Below the pieces are notes generated by a model. It saw only the letters and a program-made list of their open reading frames with translations. It did not search any database and was not told where the DNA came from. The translations under genes and the position numbers were made by a program. Positions 16,386 through 24,596 of a stretch of 40,126 nucleotides of DNA are shown one piece after another. Numbering within the stretch: position 1 is the first letter of the stretch; each line of letters starts with the position of its first letter. This DNA is from Porticoccus sp965660005 (GTDB lineage: Bacteria > Pseudomonadota > Gammaproteobacteria > Pseudomonadales > Porticoccaceae): positions 1 through 40,126 of the forward strand of contig NZ_CBFHYF010000014.1 of assembly GCF_965660005.1 (NCBI RefSeq), written 5' to 3'.

Positions 16386-17057
16386 GTGACCGAACAATTA
16401 TCACTCTGGAGTCTGATTGCCGATGCATCCCTGCTGGTGCAATTTGTCATGGCGCTGTTGTTTTTTGCTTCGATCATTTCCTGGGTGATGATAGTCCAGC
16501 GCGGGCTTTACCTGAGAAATGCAGGAATTAATCTGCGTAAATTTGAGGACAATTTCTGGTCCGGGGTCGACCTGAACCAGCTCTATTCTGAGATTGGTGC
16601 CAAGGGTGCTGCCGAAGGTCTGGCAAGTGTATTTCGCGCCGGTTTCCGCGAGTTCAACCGTCTGGCCCAACAGACCAACGTTGATGCCGATACGGTGATC
16701 GAAGGCACCGAACGGTCCATGCGAATCGCCCTGTCCCGAGAGGAGGAACGGCTCAATCGCAATCTGCCCTTTCTGGCCAGTGTTGCATCGGTCAGTCCCT
16801 ATATCGGTTTGTTTGGTACCGTCTGGGGAATCATGAATTCCTTTCGCGGTTTGGCAACGGTGCAGCAGGCCACTCTGGCTACGGTTGCGCCGGGCATTTC
16901 GGAAGCATTGATCGCCACGGCCATGGGCTTGTTTGCCGCGATTCCGGCGGTGCTGGCCTACAACCGCTATTCAGCTTCGGCGGATAGTATCTACAGCGGT
17001 TACCAAACCTTTGCCGAGGAGTTTTCCAGCATTCTGCATCGTCGGGTACACGGTTAA
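16386..17057 (+). CDS. tolQ: Tol-Pal system protein TolQ
   Basis: TolQ is an inner-membrane protein of the ExbB/MotA family that forms, with TolR, the proton-driven motor that energises TolA during outer-membrane constriction at division. The protein has 223 residues. Three membrane segments are visible (about 14-36, 132-157 and 165-190), including SPYIGLFGTVWGIMNSF and ALIATAMGLFAAIPAVLAYN, the conserved TolQ/ExbB signature. The start is GTG 16386, after a good AGGAG at 16374-16378. The tolR ATG overlaps its stop by one base. Confidence 0.97.
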   Translation: MTEQLSLWSLIADASLLVQFVMALLFFASIISWVMIVQRGLYLRNAGINLRKFEDNFWSGVDLNQLYSEIGAKGAAEGLASVFRAGFREFNRLAQQTNVDADTVIEGTERSMRIALSREEERLNRNLPFLASVASVSPYIGLFGTVWGIMNSFRGLATVQQATLATVAPGISEALIATAMGLFAAIPAVLAYNRYSASADSIYSGYQTFAEEFSSILHRRVHG

Positions 17058-17494
17058 TGGCTATCAGGACTCCCAAGCAAAAACGGCGTCTGGTGGCTGA
17101 AATCAATGTGGTGCCATACATTGATGTGATGCTGGTATTGCTGATTGTCTTTATGGTGACGGCTCCCATGTTGATGCAGGGGGTCAAGGTGGAGCTGCCG
17201 CAGGCACCGTCGGCACCGCTTGATGACAAGGACCTGGAGCCGCTTATTGTTTCTGTAAAGGCCGACGGGACCTACTATCTGGATATCGGCAACGGCAAGA
17301 ATGTTGAAGAACCGCTTACTTCGATTATAGAAAAAGTGCAGAAAGTGATGGGCGTACAGCCCAAGACCCCCGTGCTGGTCTGGGGTGATGCAAAAGTGGA
17401 TTATGGCACCGTGGTCAGGCTGATGAGCGAATTGCAGAATGCCGGTGCGCCGTCTGTCGGGTTGGTCACTGAGCCGCCGCCGGGGAAAAACTAA
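17057..17494 (+). CDS. tolR: Tol-Pal system protein TolR
   Basis: TolR is the ExbD-like partner of TolQ. The protein has 145 residues: a short cytoplasmic N-terminus, one membrane segment (about 18-40), and a periplasmic domain. Asp23 in VVPYIDVMLVLLIVFMV is the conserved proton-carrying residue. The periplasmic part (DKDLEPLIVSVKADGTYYL and on) has the usual fold length. It is translationally coupled to tolQ (TAATG) and precedes tolA by five bases. Confidence 0.97.
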   Translation: MAIRTPKQKRRLVAEINVVPYIDVMLVLLIVFMVTAPMLMQGVKVELPQAPSAPLDDKDLEPLIVSVKADGTYYLDIGNGKNVEEPLTSIIEKVQKVMGVQPKTPVLVWGDAKVDYGTVVRLMSELQNAGAPSVGLVTEPPPGKN

Positions 17495-17499
17495 CTACC

Positions 17500-18231
17500 G
17501 TGTTTTCCGGCAAAGCCTCTTCGTTTACCGTTGCCGTTGTGGTGAGTCTGCTATTGCATGCTTTCATGGTGGCGTTATTGGTGGTGCATTGGGAACCGGA
17601 AAAGAAACAACGAAAAATTACCCAGCCAAAATATGTTCAGGCAACATTGCTCAAGCTGGAAGAAAAAGCCAAACCAAAGCCCAAGCCTCCAGTGCCCAAG
17701 GCGGCACCCAAGCCAGCTCCGAAGCCGGTTTCAAAACCCGCCCCAAAGCCGGCGCCGAAACCGGTGCCCAAGCCAACCCCCAAGCCTGCGCCGAAACCCG
17801 AGCCCAAACCGGAGCCCAAACCGGAGCCTAAACCGGAACCCAAGCCGACAGTAGACAAGCAGCAGCTTGAACAGGCACTGGCCAGCGCCCTGGCCGAGGA
17901 GGAGGCATTTTTGGCGGCCGCGAACGATGAGGAACTGGCGAGCAGTTATGCGGATTATATTTTTGAGCGCGTGGCCGCCAACTGGAGTCGGCCTCCCAGT
18001 GCCCGTCGGGATATGGAGGTTGAGTTGCTGGTGCAACTGGTGCCAACGGGCCAGGTGATTAGTGTTGTCGTTACCAACTCCAGCGGCAATGCGGCATTTG
18101 ATCGCTCTGCTGAGCAGGCAGTGCTTAAAGTGGGCAGATTTGAAAAATTGCAGGAATTGCCACCGAAGGTATTCGAGGCGTATTTTCGTAAATTGCCATT
18201 AGTTTTCAGGCCAGATGATTTGAGGTTATGA
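17500..18231 (+). CDS. tolA: Tol-Pal system protein TolA with Lys/Pro-rich linker
   Basis: TolA spans the periplasm and links the TolQR motor to TolB/Pal. The start is GTG 17500, giving 243 residues; E. coli TolA has 421. The N-terminal membrane anchor (about 9-30) holds the Ser16-x3-His20 pair that contacts TolQ/R, as in TonB. Residues about 57-117 are an almost pure Lys-Pro repeat (PKPxPKP). In most TolA proteins this region is a long Ala/Lys/Glu helix. A short helical stretch (119-150) leads to the globular C-terminal domain (YADYIFERVAANWSRPPSA, then FDRSAEQAVLKVGRF). Position between tolR and tolB makes the call secure despite the TonB-like linker. The stop overlaps the tolB ATG. Confidence 0.93.
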   Translation: MFSGKASSFTVAVVVSLLLHAFMVALLVVHWEPEKKQRKITQPKYVQATLLKLEEKAKPKPKPPVPKAAPKPAPKPVSKPAPKPAPKPVPKPTPKPAPKPEPKPEPKPEPKPEPKPTVDKQQLEQALASALAEEEAFLAAANDEELASSYADYIFERVAANWSRPPSARRDMEVELLVQLVPTGQVISVVVTNSSGNAAFDRSAEQAVLKVGRFEKLQELPPKVFEAYFRKLPLVFRPDDLRL

Positions 18232-19520
18232 CAGTGAGGAAAACCGGGTTTTTATTGAGTATATATGTATTGCTGACGTGCTGGATGTCATCCGCCCTGG
18301 CTGAGTTCACGATCGAAATTACTCAGGGTGTCGACAATCCGACCCGTATCGCCATTTCGCCAATAACGCTTGGTGGGAAGGCACTGCCCGAAGACATCAG
18401 TAAAATTGTTTCGGCGGATCTGGATCGCAGCGGTTTGTTCAGCTCGATCCCCCGGCAAAACATGTTGTCATTTCCCGCCCGTGAGAGTGATGTCTACTTC
18501 CGTGACTGGCGTATTCTCGGTACGGAATATCTGGTTGTAGGAGACGTGGCTCAGCAAGCCGGGAGCTATAAGGTGACGTTCAGTCTTATGGAGGTGGCCG
18601 GGGGACGGAAGCTGTTTACCAAAGCGGTGGATGGTCAGGCTGCACAATTGCGCGATATGGCACACTATATCAGCGACCAGATATACGAGACCATCACTGG
18701 CATTCCCGGCGCATTCTCCACCCGCATTGCTTACGTGAGTGCTGTTCCCCAGAACGGGAAGATGTCATTCCGCCTGATGGTGTCAGATGCGGATGGGGCA
18801 AGAGAGCGTTTGTTGCTGGAGTCGAAGCAGCCGATCATGTCGCCGGCCTGGTCTCCCGATGCCAGGGAGTTGGTGTATGTGTCTTTTGAAACCGGCAGAC
18901 CGGCTATTTTTCGTCAAAATCTGGCCACGGCAGCCCGCGAACAGTTGACCAATTTTCGAGGTCTCAACGGCGCACCTGCCTGGTCACCCGATGGTCGAAA
19001 GCTGGCTCTGGTGTTGTCAAAAGACGGCAATCCGGAAATTTATACACTTGATCTGACCACGCGACAATTTACCCGGGTGACCACGCATTTTGCGATTGAT
19101 ACTGAACCAAACTGGATGCCGGACGGAAAATCGCTGGTTTTTACCTCAGATAGGGGCGGAGCGCCACAAATTTACAAGTTAATCATTGCCAGCGGGCAGG
19201 TAGAACGCTTAACCTTCGCAGGGTCATACAATGCCAGACCAAGACTTGCTCCTGATGGTCGCACTTTAGTGATGGTGCACCGCAATAACGGTGACTTCCA
19301 TATTGCATCACAGGACCTGGTTACGGGTGATCTGAGAGTTTTAACACAAACGTATCTGGATGAATCCCCGACAGTTGCCCCAAATGGTGCTATGTTGATT
19401 TATGCCACCAAGCAAGGCAGCAAGGGAGTACTGGCAGCTGTTTCGCTGGATCAGGGTGTGAAATTTTTACTGCCAGCAACTGTCGGCGATGTCCGAGAGC
19501 CTGCCTGGTCACCAAAATAA
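18228..19520 (+). CDS. tolB: Tol-Pal system protein TolB
   Basis: Periplasmic beta-propeller protein that binds Pal and is released by TolA. The 430 residues begin with a signal peptide (MTVRKTGFLLSIYVLLTCWM, then SSALA, cut before Glu26). The mature N-terminus EFTIEITQGVDNPTRIAI is the TolA-box region. Further on, repeated propeller blades carry PxWSPDGxxLxxVxxxxGxPxIY motifs (at about 205-430). Length is standard. The ATG overlaps the tolA stop (ATGA), and pal follows after 30 bases. Confidence 0.97.
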   Translation: MTVRKTGFLLSIYVLLTCWMSSALAEFTIEITQGVDNPTRIAISPITLGGKALPEDISKIVSADLDRSGLFSSIPRQNMLSFPARESDVYFRDWRILGTEYLVVGDVAQQAGSYKVTFSLMEVAGGRKLFTKAVDGQAAQLRDMAHYISDQIYETITGIPGAFSTRIAYVSAVPQNGKMSFRLMVSDADGARERLLLESKQPIMSPAWSPDARELVYVSFETGRPAIFRQNLATAAREQLTNFRGLNGAPAWSPDGRKLALVLSKDGNPEIYTLDLTTRQFTRVTTHFAIDTEPNWMPDGKSLVFTSDRGGAPQIYKLIIASGQVERLTFAGSYNARPRLAPDGRTLVMVHRNNGDFHIASQDLVTGDLRVLTQTYLDESPTVAPNGAMLIYATKQGSKGVLAAVSLDQGVKFLLPATVGDVREPAWSPK

Positions 19521-19550
19521 ACAAGCTACATTTAGTTACAGGAGAAAGAA

Positions 19551-20051
19551 ATGAAAAATCAGCTGCTCAGGTATGGCGCTTTAGTTACCGTCGTGATGGC
19601 GCTATTGTCGGGCTGTTCCTCGACCGGTAGTGATACGGACACTGCAGGTACATCAGTGCCAAGCAGCCAAGTGTCTACAGGTTCAGTATCGACTGGCGGT
19701 GTTACTGCCACGACACTGGGTACTGACGCTGCTGTACCGCGGGTATTCTACTTTGAGTTTGATCGCGCTGTTCTCAATGCCGAATCTACCGCTGCGTTGC
19801 GCCTCCATGCAGAATGGCTGCGTGCCAATCCAGTCAATGTTCGTCTGGAAGGTCATGCTGATGAGCGTGGAACCCGTGAATACAACATGGCGCTGGGTGA
19901 ACGTCGCGCCAATGCCGTTCGCGATTTCCTGGTTTCCGAGGGTGTGAATGGCAGTCTGCTGGAAGTGATCAGCTATGGTGAGGAAAGCCCCGCTTCCCTG
20001 GACAGCAATGAAACTTCCTGGGCGCTGAACCGTCGTGTGGAAATGAAGTGA
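19551..20051 (+). CDS. pal: Peptidoglycan-associated lipoprotein Pal
   Basis: Pal anchors the outer membrane to peptidoglycan and interacts with TolB. The protein has 166 residues. A lipoprotein signal ends in LLSG-Cys22 (the lipidated residue), followed by a Ser/Thr/Gly-rich linker (23-55) and an OmpA-like domain (RVFYFEFDRAVL, VRLEGHADERGTREYN, then LGERRANAVRDFL) that binds diaminopimelate. AGGAGAAAG precedes the ATG. A hairpin with T-run follows the stop, so transcription may partly end here. Confidence 0.97.
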   Translation: MKNQLLRYGALVTVVMALLSGCSSTGSDTDTAGTSVPSSQVSTGSVSTGGVTATTLGTDAAVPRVFYFEFDRAVLNAESTAALRLHAEWLRANPVNVRLEGHADERGTREYNMALGERRANAVRDFLVSEGVNGSLLEVISYGEESPASLDSNETSWALNRRVEMK

Positions 20052-20086
20052 TCGCGTCCTAGACGCCTTTGCTGTTTTTAGCATAC

Positions 20087-20122
20087 GTCCGGTGTTGACG
20101 CACCGGACCTATTGTTTTTTTT
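20087..20122 (+). terminator. Probable terminator between pal and cpoB
   Basis: GTCCGGTG (20087-20094) and CACCGGAC (20101-20108) pair perfectly around loop TTGACG. A run of eight T follows after CTATTG, so the T-tract starts six bases late. It may act as an attenuator that lowers cpoB expression relative to pal. Confidence 0.65.
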
Positions 20123-20170
20123 AGTGTTATCTCGTCTATACGTCTCTTGTCATCGGTAGAGGATATATCC

Positions 20171-20920
20171 ATGCGTGTGACTGCAGTTGGTATTCTTCTT
20201 TTCTCCGTGTTGCCTGGTGCAATTTTTGCTGCTGCTCCGGTCTCTGAACTGGGTCGGCAATCGCAAGATGCATATCCCAGTGTGGTTCCTGTCCCAACTG
20301 CCGAACCTGCTCAGACACCCGGCTTTAATGGGGGTGCTCAATACCAGATGCAAATGTTGCAGGAGGAAGTTCGTACACTGCGCGGTATGGTGGAGGAGTT
20401 GAATCACGAAATTCGCCAGTTAAAGGCCCGTCAGCTGGATGACTATATGGATATTGATCGGCGGCTCAGTGCCATTGCTACCGGAGATTCGCCGGTTGCC
20501 CCGCCAGTAAATCAGACTGTCAGCCCTGCTGTTGATAGCACAAGTTCCGGTACGGATGAAGCCAATCACTACGACAACGCCTACAGTCAGCTAAAAGCGG
20601 GTAAGACCGAAGCGGCGATTGCTCTTTTCAAAACACATATCACCGATTATCCCGGTGGCAAACTGGTGGCCAACGCGTATTACTGGCTGGGTGAAATTTA
20701 CTTGCTGCAAAATGATCTCGATGCTGCCCGTCAGGCATTTACTGTGGTGGTCGAGGAGTATCCCGCTAACCGTAAAGCCTCTGATGCCGCCTTTAAGCTC
20801 GGTCAGGTGTATTTCCTGATGGGCGATAAAGTGAAGGCCAAATCCCTGCTGGAGGCCTCTGCTGCAGGCGATGATAACGCGGCGACCCTGGCAAAACGTT
20901 ATCTCGACCAGCACTTTTAA
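20171..20920 (+). CDS. cpoB: Cell-division coordinator CpoB (YbgF)
   Basis: CpoB is a periplasmic protein that couples Tol-Pal action to peptidoglycan synthesis by PBP1B at the septum. From the ATG at 20171 it has 249 residues: a signal peptide (about 1-22, AIFA), an N-terminal trimerising coiled coil (MLQEEVRTLRGMVEELN and on, about 58-105), a Ser/Thr-rich linker, then three TPR repeats from about 135 (HYDNAYSQLKAGKTEAAIAL, NAYYWLGEIYLLQND, DAAFKLGQVYFLMGD). A TTG at 20147 would break the signal-peptide start; the GAGG before ATG 20171 supports the choice. It lies behind pal, the usual position. Confidence 0.94.
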   Translation: MRVTAVGILLFSVLPGAIFAAAPVSELGRQSQDAYPSVVPVPTAEPAQTPGFNGGAQYQMQMLQEEVRTLRGMVEELNHEIRQLKARQLDDYMDIDRRLSAIATGDSPVAPPVNQTVSPAVDSTSSGTDEANHYDNAYSQLKAGKTEAAIALFKTHITDYPGGKLVANAYYWLGEIYLLQNDLDAARQAFTVVVEEYPANRKASDAAFKLGQVYFLMGDKVKAKSLLEASAAGDDNAATLAKRYLDQHF

Positions 20921-20986
20921 GCAGACGTCGTCCTGATTTGATGGATTTCGGTTAAACTGCCGCATTTATGATATGCAGTGTCCCCA

Positions 20987-21637
20987 ATGGATCAAACGTC
21001 GGTTCGTATTACTGAAATTTTTTATTCTCTCCAGGGCGAGTCATCCACGGTCGGCCTCCCGACAGTTTTTGTTCGACTGACGGGCTGTCCGTTGCGTTGT
21101 CAGTATTGCGACACAGAATATGCCTTCTACGGCGGTGAACGCCGCCCAATCGAGCAAATCCTGGAGGAGGTGAGTACATTTAAAGCTTCCCGAGTGTGTG
21201 TCACCGGTGGCGAACCGCTGGCCCAGAAATCCTGCCTGCCTTTGTTGACAGCGCTTTGTGATAAAGGGTATCAAGTGAGCCTGGAAACAGCGGGCGCTTT
21301 ATCCATCGCAGAGGTGGATCCTCGAGTGACCAACGTGATGGATCTGAAAACCCCCGCCTCTGGCGAGGTGAATCGCAATCTGTATGAAAATATTGCTTAC
21401 CTGAAACCCTCTGATCAAATCAAGTTTGTGATTTGTGACAGGCAGGACTATGAATGGGCCCGAATGAAGCTCGATGAGTTCGATCTGCCGGGTTGCGTCA
21501 CCGACATTCTTTTCTCCCCCAGTTTCGGCCAGCAGGATGCCACCGAGCTTGCTGAGTGGGTGTTGAAGGACAGATTGCCGGTCAGGTTCCAGCTGCAATT
21601 GCACAAACTGTTGTGGAAAGACGTCCCGGGACACTGA
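20987..21637 (+). CDS. queE: 7-carboxy-7-deazaguanine synthase QueE
   Basis: A radical-SAM enzyme converting 6-carboxy-tetrahydropterin to 7-carboxy-7-deazaguanine, the ring-contracting step of queuosine synthesis. From the ATG at 20987 it has 216 residues; a GTG at 20978 would add three. The cluster-binding cysteines are Cys34, Cys38 and Cys41 in LTGCPLRCQYCDTEYAF, the CxxxCxxC arrangement of the short proteobacterial QueE. YSLQGESSTVGLPTVFVRL and VCVTGGEPLAQ (SAM binding) are further marks. queC begins directly after its stop. In some bacteria QueE also affects cell division; nothing here tests that. Confidence 0.95.
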   Translation: MDQTSVRITEIFYSLQGESSTVGLPTVFVRLTGCPLRCQYCDTEYAFYGGERRPIEQILEEVSTFKASRVCVTGGEPLAQKSCLPLLTALCDKGYQVSLETAGALSIAEVDPRVTNVMDLKTPASGEVNRNLYENIAYLKPSDQIKFVICDRQDYEWARMKLDEFDLPGCVTDILFSPSFGQQDATELAEWVLKDRLPVRFQLQLHKLLWKDVPGH

Positions 21638-22330
21638 ATGACTTTTAACGAAAATAACAAGGCTGTGGTGCTGGTATCCGGTGGCCTGGACTCAACGACA
21701 GTGCTTGCTTTGGCAAAAAGTCAGGGATTTCGATGCTTTACCCTCAGCTTTGATTACGGGCAGCGTGCTCAGGCGGAACTGGTTGCCGCCCAGCGTTGCT
21801 CTGGGCAGCTGGGTGCCGAAGAGCACAAGGTCATCAAACTGGATCTGAGGGCGATTGGTGGTTCTGCGCTGACCGATGACCGTATCGATGTGCCGGAGGA
21901 GCAGACCAGCGGTATCCCCGTGACTTACGTGCCGGCCCGCAATACAGTATTTCTCTCCATTGCGCTTGGCTGGGCAGAGGTGCTGGGCGCTCAGGATATC
22001 TTTATTGGTGTGAATGCGGTGGATTACTCCGGTTATCCTGACTGCCGTCCCGATTACATCGAAGCCTTTGAAAAAATGGCCAATCTCGCGACCAAGTCAG
22101 GCATTGAGGGGCATTACCTGCGTATCAATAAACCACTGATCAATCTGACCAAGGCAGAAATTATCCTTCAGGGGACGCTGGCGGGGGTCGACTATGCGGA
22201 AACTGTCTCCTGCTATCAGGCGGACGAGCGGGGTTTTGCCTGTGGCCGATGTGATAGCTGCCGTTTGAGAAAATCGGGATTTCAGGAAGCCGGGTTACCA
22301 GATCCCACCCGTTATATCGGTACAGAATAA
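21638..22330 (+). CDS. queC: 7-cyano-7-deazaguanine synthase QueC
   Basis: An ATP-dependent enzyme making preQ0 from 7-carboxy-7-deazaguanine and ammonia; preQ0 is then reduced by QueF and inserted by Tgt. The protein has 230 residues. The PP-loop LVSGGLDSTT (12-21) binds ATP, and the C-terminal zinc site is in SCYQADERGFACGRCDSCRL with four cysteines. Its ATG follows the queE stop with no gap, so the genes are co-translated. With queA and tgt upstream, the window holds four queuosine genes in two clusters; queD and queF are not here. Confidence 0.97.
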   Translation: MTFNENNKAVVLVSGGLDSTTVLALAKSQGFRCFTLSFDYGQRAQAELVAAQRCSGQLGAEEHKVIKLDLRAIGGSALTDDRIDVPEEQTSGIPVTYVPARNTVFLSIALGWAEVLGAQDIFIGVNAVDYSGYPDCRPDYIEAFEKMANLATKSGIEGHYLRINKPLINLTKAEIILQGTLAGVDYAETVSCYQADERGFACGRCDSCRLRKSGFQEAGLPDPTRYIGTE

Positions 22331-22334
22331 ATAC

Positions 22335-22362
22335 TTGATTTTTGACGCCCCATAAGTAAGAT
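22335..22362 (+). promoter_or_regulatory. Promoter of tRNA-Lys
   Basis: TTGATT (22335-22340) and TAAGAT (22357-22362) are 16 bases apart, followed by a GC-rich stretch (GCGCC). The start would be about 10 bases before the mature tRNA. The match is moderate. Confidence 0.45.
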
Positions 22363-22378
22363 ATGCGCCTCTTCCGAG

Positions 22379-22454
22379 GGGTCGTTAGCTCAGTTGGTAG
22401 AGCAGTTGGCTTTTAACCAATTGGTCGCTGGTTCGAATCCAGCACGACCCACCA
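22379..22454 (+). tRNA. tRNA-Lys (anticodon TTT)
   Basis: A standard 76-base cloverleaf: acceptor GGGTCGT/ACGACCC, D-arm AGCTCAGTTGGTAGAGC, anticodon stem GTTGG/CCAAT with loop CTTTTAA (anticodon TTT), T-arm GCTGGTTCGAATCCAGC, discriminator A and encoded CCA. In Pseudomonas aeruginosa the tRNA-Lys after queC is a known island insertion site; here the DNA immediately downstream is also accessory. Confidence 0.97.
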
Positions 22455-22526
22455 ATATTACTGATACAACGTCAAAGAGAGGATATTATAGGCACTCGTA
22501 GCTCTCACGATTATAAAATATCTGAG

Positions 22527-24008
22527 GTGTTGGATATATCCCGGGATGCCGTGATTGAAATTGATACCAGTAGTTGTGTTATAGGTTGGAATCGGGCGGC
22601 AGAAACCATTTTTTTGATCAATGCCGAATACGCACTTGGTAAAAATCTTGCAGATTTGATTATTCCTTCAGGTGATCGTGCTGCGCACCATGAGGGTATG
22701 AAGCGCTTTCTAGAGAGCGATAGCTCAGAAATTGTCAACCAAATATCGGATCTTAAGGCGATTCGAGGGGACGGTAGCCTTTTTCCTGTTGAGTTGACTG
22801 TTCGCTATATCGAGCATCCGGAGGGTAACCGGTTTGTGGGGCTGGTGCGCGACCTTACCGAACGCAAGCAAATAGAAGCCCGGCTGCTCGAAATAGCAAA
22901 ACTCGAAAGCATCGGGCTGCTCACTGGTGGCCTGGCTCACGATTTCAACAACTTGCTTTGTGTTATCATCGGCAATCTCGAGTTGCTGGGTCAACAGCCC
23001 TTGGTTGGCGAATCAAAGGAGAATGTACAGAGCGCGATGGATGCTGCGGTTCGCGCCTCTCAGGTAACCCTTTCTCTCATGGCAATTGCACGACGCGAAC
23101 CCATGGACTTGGCAGTTTATGATATGAATCTGCTCCTGGTTGGACTAAAACACCTTGTTCATAGCACCATCGGCAGTCTGGCAGAAATTCGGTGGCAGCT
23201 TTCCCCTGAGTCGATCATGGTGGAGGTTGACTCGGGAAGTTTCAGTAGTGCGCTATTGAATCTGGTTTTGAATGCAAGGGATGCCATGCGGGACTGCCCA
23301 AAAAAAATAATCACTATAAGTACAGGCATACTAGAAGTAAAAACGCAGCAACGGGGCAATCTGCCGCCTGGCAGGTATGCCAGGTTGGAGGTGGCGGATA
23401 CCGGTAAAGGGATGAACTCGGCTACCAGGGGGCGCGCACTTGAGCCCTTTTATACCACCAAAGAGCGTGGTCATGGCACAGGCCTCGGTTTGCCTATGGT
23501 GTATGGTTTTGCACGGCAGTTAAAAGGCTGCCTGGAGCTGGAGACGACAGAGAACAGTGGTACCCTCGTCAGTATCTACCTGCCCTATACCGAAAAGTCC
23601 GCTGAATCGATTAAGGCAGCACAGAGGGGTATGTTCGCTCCTGTGCTGGGTGCGGGGGTTGTGCTGGTTGTTGACGATGAGGTGCTTTTGTGTAAGCTGG
23701 CATGCCGCCTGTTCGAAAGCCTTGGTTATCGGGCTATCCCGGCTGCATCCGCCGTGGAGGCCACGGGTGTATTGGAGAAACAGTCGGTGGACCTGATTTT
23801 TTCGGATATATCCTTGCCGGGTGGTATTAATGGTATTGAGCTGGCGGAGCAGGTCGTAGAGCTCTATCCGCAGATCCCTGTCATTCTTTCCACGGGTTAC
23901 TCAGAAGAATTAGTTGAGCGCAATGCTAGCCAGTGGATAGTAGTTCAGAAGCCCTACCTCAAAAAGGATATTGTAGAAGTCCTGTTCAAAGTGAGTCTTG
24001 CCCTGTAA
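22527..24008 (+). CDS. Hybrid histidine kinase (PAS-HisKA-HATPase-REC)
   Basis: A soluble 493-residue hybrid kinase. Domains: PAS (1-112, ends GLVRDLTERKQ), dimerisation/phosphoacceptor domain with His138 in GGLAHDFNNLL, ATPase domain (235-353: N-box LNLVLNARDAM, G1 VADTGKGM, F-box PFYTTKERGHGTGLGL), and a C-terminal receiver (378-493) with acidic VDDE, phospho-Asp427 and Lys475. No membrane segment or other sensor is seen, so it should sense a cytoplasmic cue through PAS. The receiver suggests phosphorelay through an HPt protein, and one is encoded at 25324. The start is unclear: GTG 22527 lacks a clean ribosome site, while the frame stays open upstream into the tRNA-Lys trailer. Confidence 0.88.
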   Translation: MLDISRDAVIEIDTSSCVIGWNRAAETIFLINAEYALGKNLADLIIPSGDRAAHHEGMKRFLESDSSEIVNQISDLKAIRGDGSLFPVELTVRYIEHPEGNRFVGLVRDLTERKQIEARLLEIAKLESIGLLTGGLAHDFNNLLCVIIGNLELLGQQPLVGESKENVQSAMDAAVRASQVTLSLMAIARREPMDLAVYDMNLLLVGLKHLVHSTIGSLAEIRWQLSPESIMVEVDSGSFSSALLNLVLNARDAMRDCPKKIITISTGILEVKTQQRGNLPPGRYARLEVADTGKGMNSATRGRALEPFYTTKERGHGTGLGLPMVYGFARQLKGCLELETTENSGTLVSIYLPYTEKSAESIKAAQRGMFAPVLGAGVVLVVDDEVLLCKLACRLFESLGYRAIPAASAVEATGVLEKQSVDLIFSDISLPGGINGIELAEQVVELYPQIPVILSTGYSEELVERNASQWIVVQKPYLKKDIVEVLFKVSLAL

Positions 24009-24037
24009 TAGCAAGCTGTTTGCCACGTAAATATAAT

Positions 24038-24055
24038 GTTACAAATCGTTACAAA
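24038..24055 (+). promoter_or_regulatory. Direct repeat GTTACAAA-N2-GTTACAAA, probable regulator site
   Basis: Two identical 8-base units (24038-24045, 24048-24055) repeat every 10 bases, the spacing typical of OmpR-type regulator sites. A possible -10 (TAAAAT at 24074) lies 18 bases downstream, so the site covers the -35 region as an activator site would. The same element occurs at 27459-27476. The OmpR-type regulator at 24597 is the obvious candidate protein. Confidence 0.55.
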
Positions 24056-24152
24056 GTTGGCTCTTATTTTCGTTAAAATATCATCAAAAATTGAACAGAA
24101 CACACTACCTTAGCAGTGTTTTTTTAAGTCAATACATAGCCTGAGAGAATAC

Positions 24153-24497
24153 ATGGTCATCCCCAATTATCTGCACCAAAACGTGGTAGATCGATCTGAT
24201 GACAAGCAAAAATGCAGTTCGGTTTCACTGTTGGTTGCGATTGGTATGAATGGTGATGCTGTGGTGTTGTCCGTAGCGGAAGGTCCAAACACACTGGTTG
24301 ATGACATTCAAAGCATTGATGCTAAGATGGTGTTCCGGCCCTGTATGCTCCCTAAAAAAACCGGTATATACCGCTTTACTGGCAACCTGGTGTGCGATGG
24401 GGTCGGTGAAAATCAACTTGATCTGAGTTCTGAATTTATTCGTAATGGTTCATTTGAACGCATTTATGTCGCCACACAGTTGAATACTATACGCTGA
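24153..24497 (+). CDS. Unknown 114-residue protein
   Basis: I do not recognise this protein. It has no signal peptide or membrane segment and looks globular and soluble, with alternating hydrophobic strands (SVSLLVAIGMNGDAVVLSVA, KTGIYRFTGNLVCDGV) suggesting a mostly beta fold. Three cysteines are at residues 21, 64 and 81. The ATG follows a GAGAGAAT site. A paired GTTACAAA repeat and a possible promoter lie 100 bases upstream, and an OmpR-type regulator gene follows 99 bases downstream. Position suggests a role tied to the surrounding signalling genes, as output or accessory protein, but nothing in the sequence shows the function. Confidence 0.7.
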   Translation: MVIPNYLHQNVVDRSDDKQKCSSVSLLVAIGMNGDAVVLSVAEGPNTLVDDIQSIDAKMVFRPCMLPKKTGIYRFTGNLVCDGVGENQLDLSSEFIRNGSFERIYVATQLNTIR

Positions 24498-24565
24498 AAT
24501 TTTATTTTCCGATGGCGTGTGGTAGCTTTAGGTATTTCACTCGGTCAGATAACAGGATAAGTTTT

Positions 24566-24592
24566 ATGAATTACGTTAGTCAGCATAGGTAA
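24566..24592 (+). other. Eight-codon leader frame before the response regulator
   Basis: ATG AAT TAC ... AGG TAA encodes MNYVSQHR behind a good AGGATAA ribosome site, whereas the regulator gene five bases downstream begins with TTG and has only a TAGGTAA site that overlaps the leader stop. Ribosomes finishing the leader could reinitiate at the TTG. It may also be coincidental. Confidence 0.35.
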
Positions 24593-24596
24593 TTTT

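Noticed and set aside
17637..17858. Minus-strand glycine-rich frame across the tolA linker
   Set aside because: It is the reverse complement of the Lys/Pro repeat and has no start signal.
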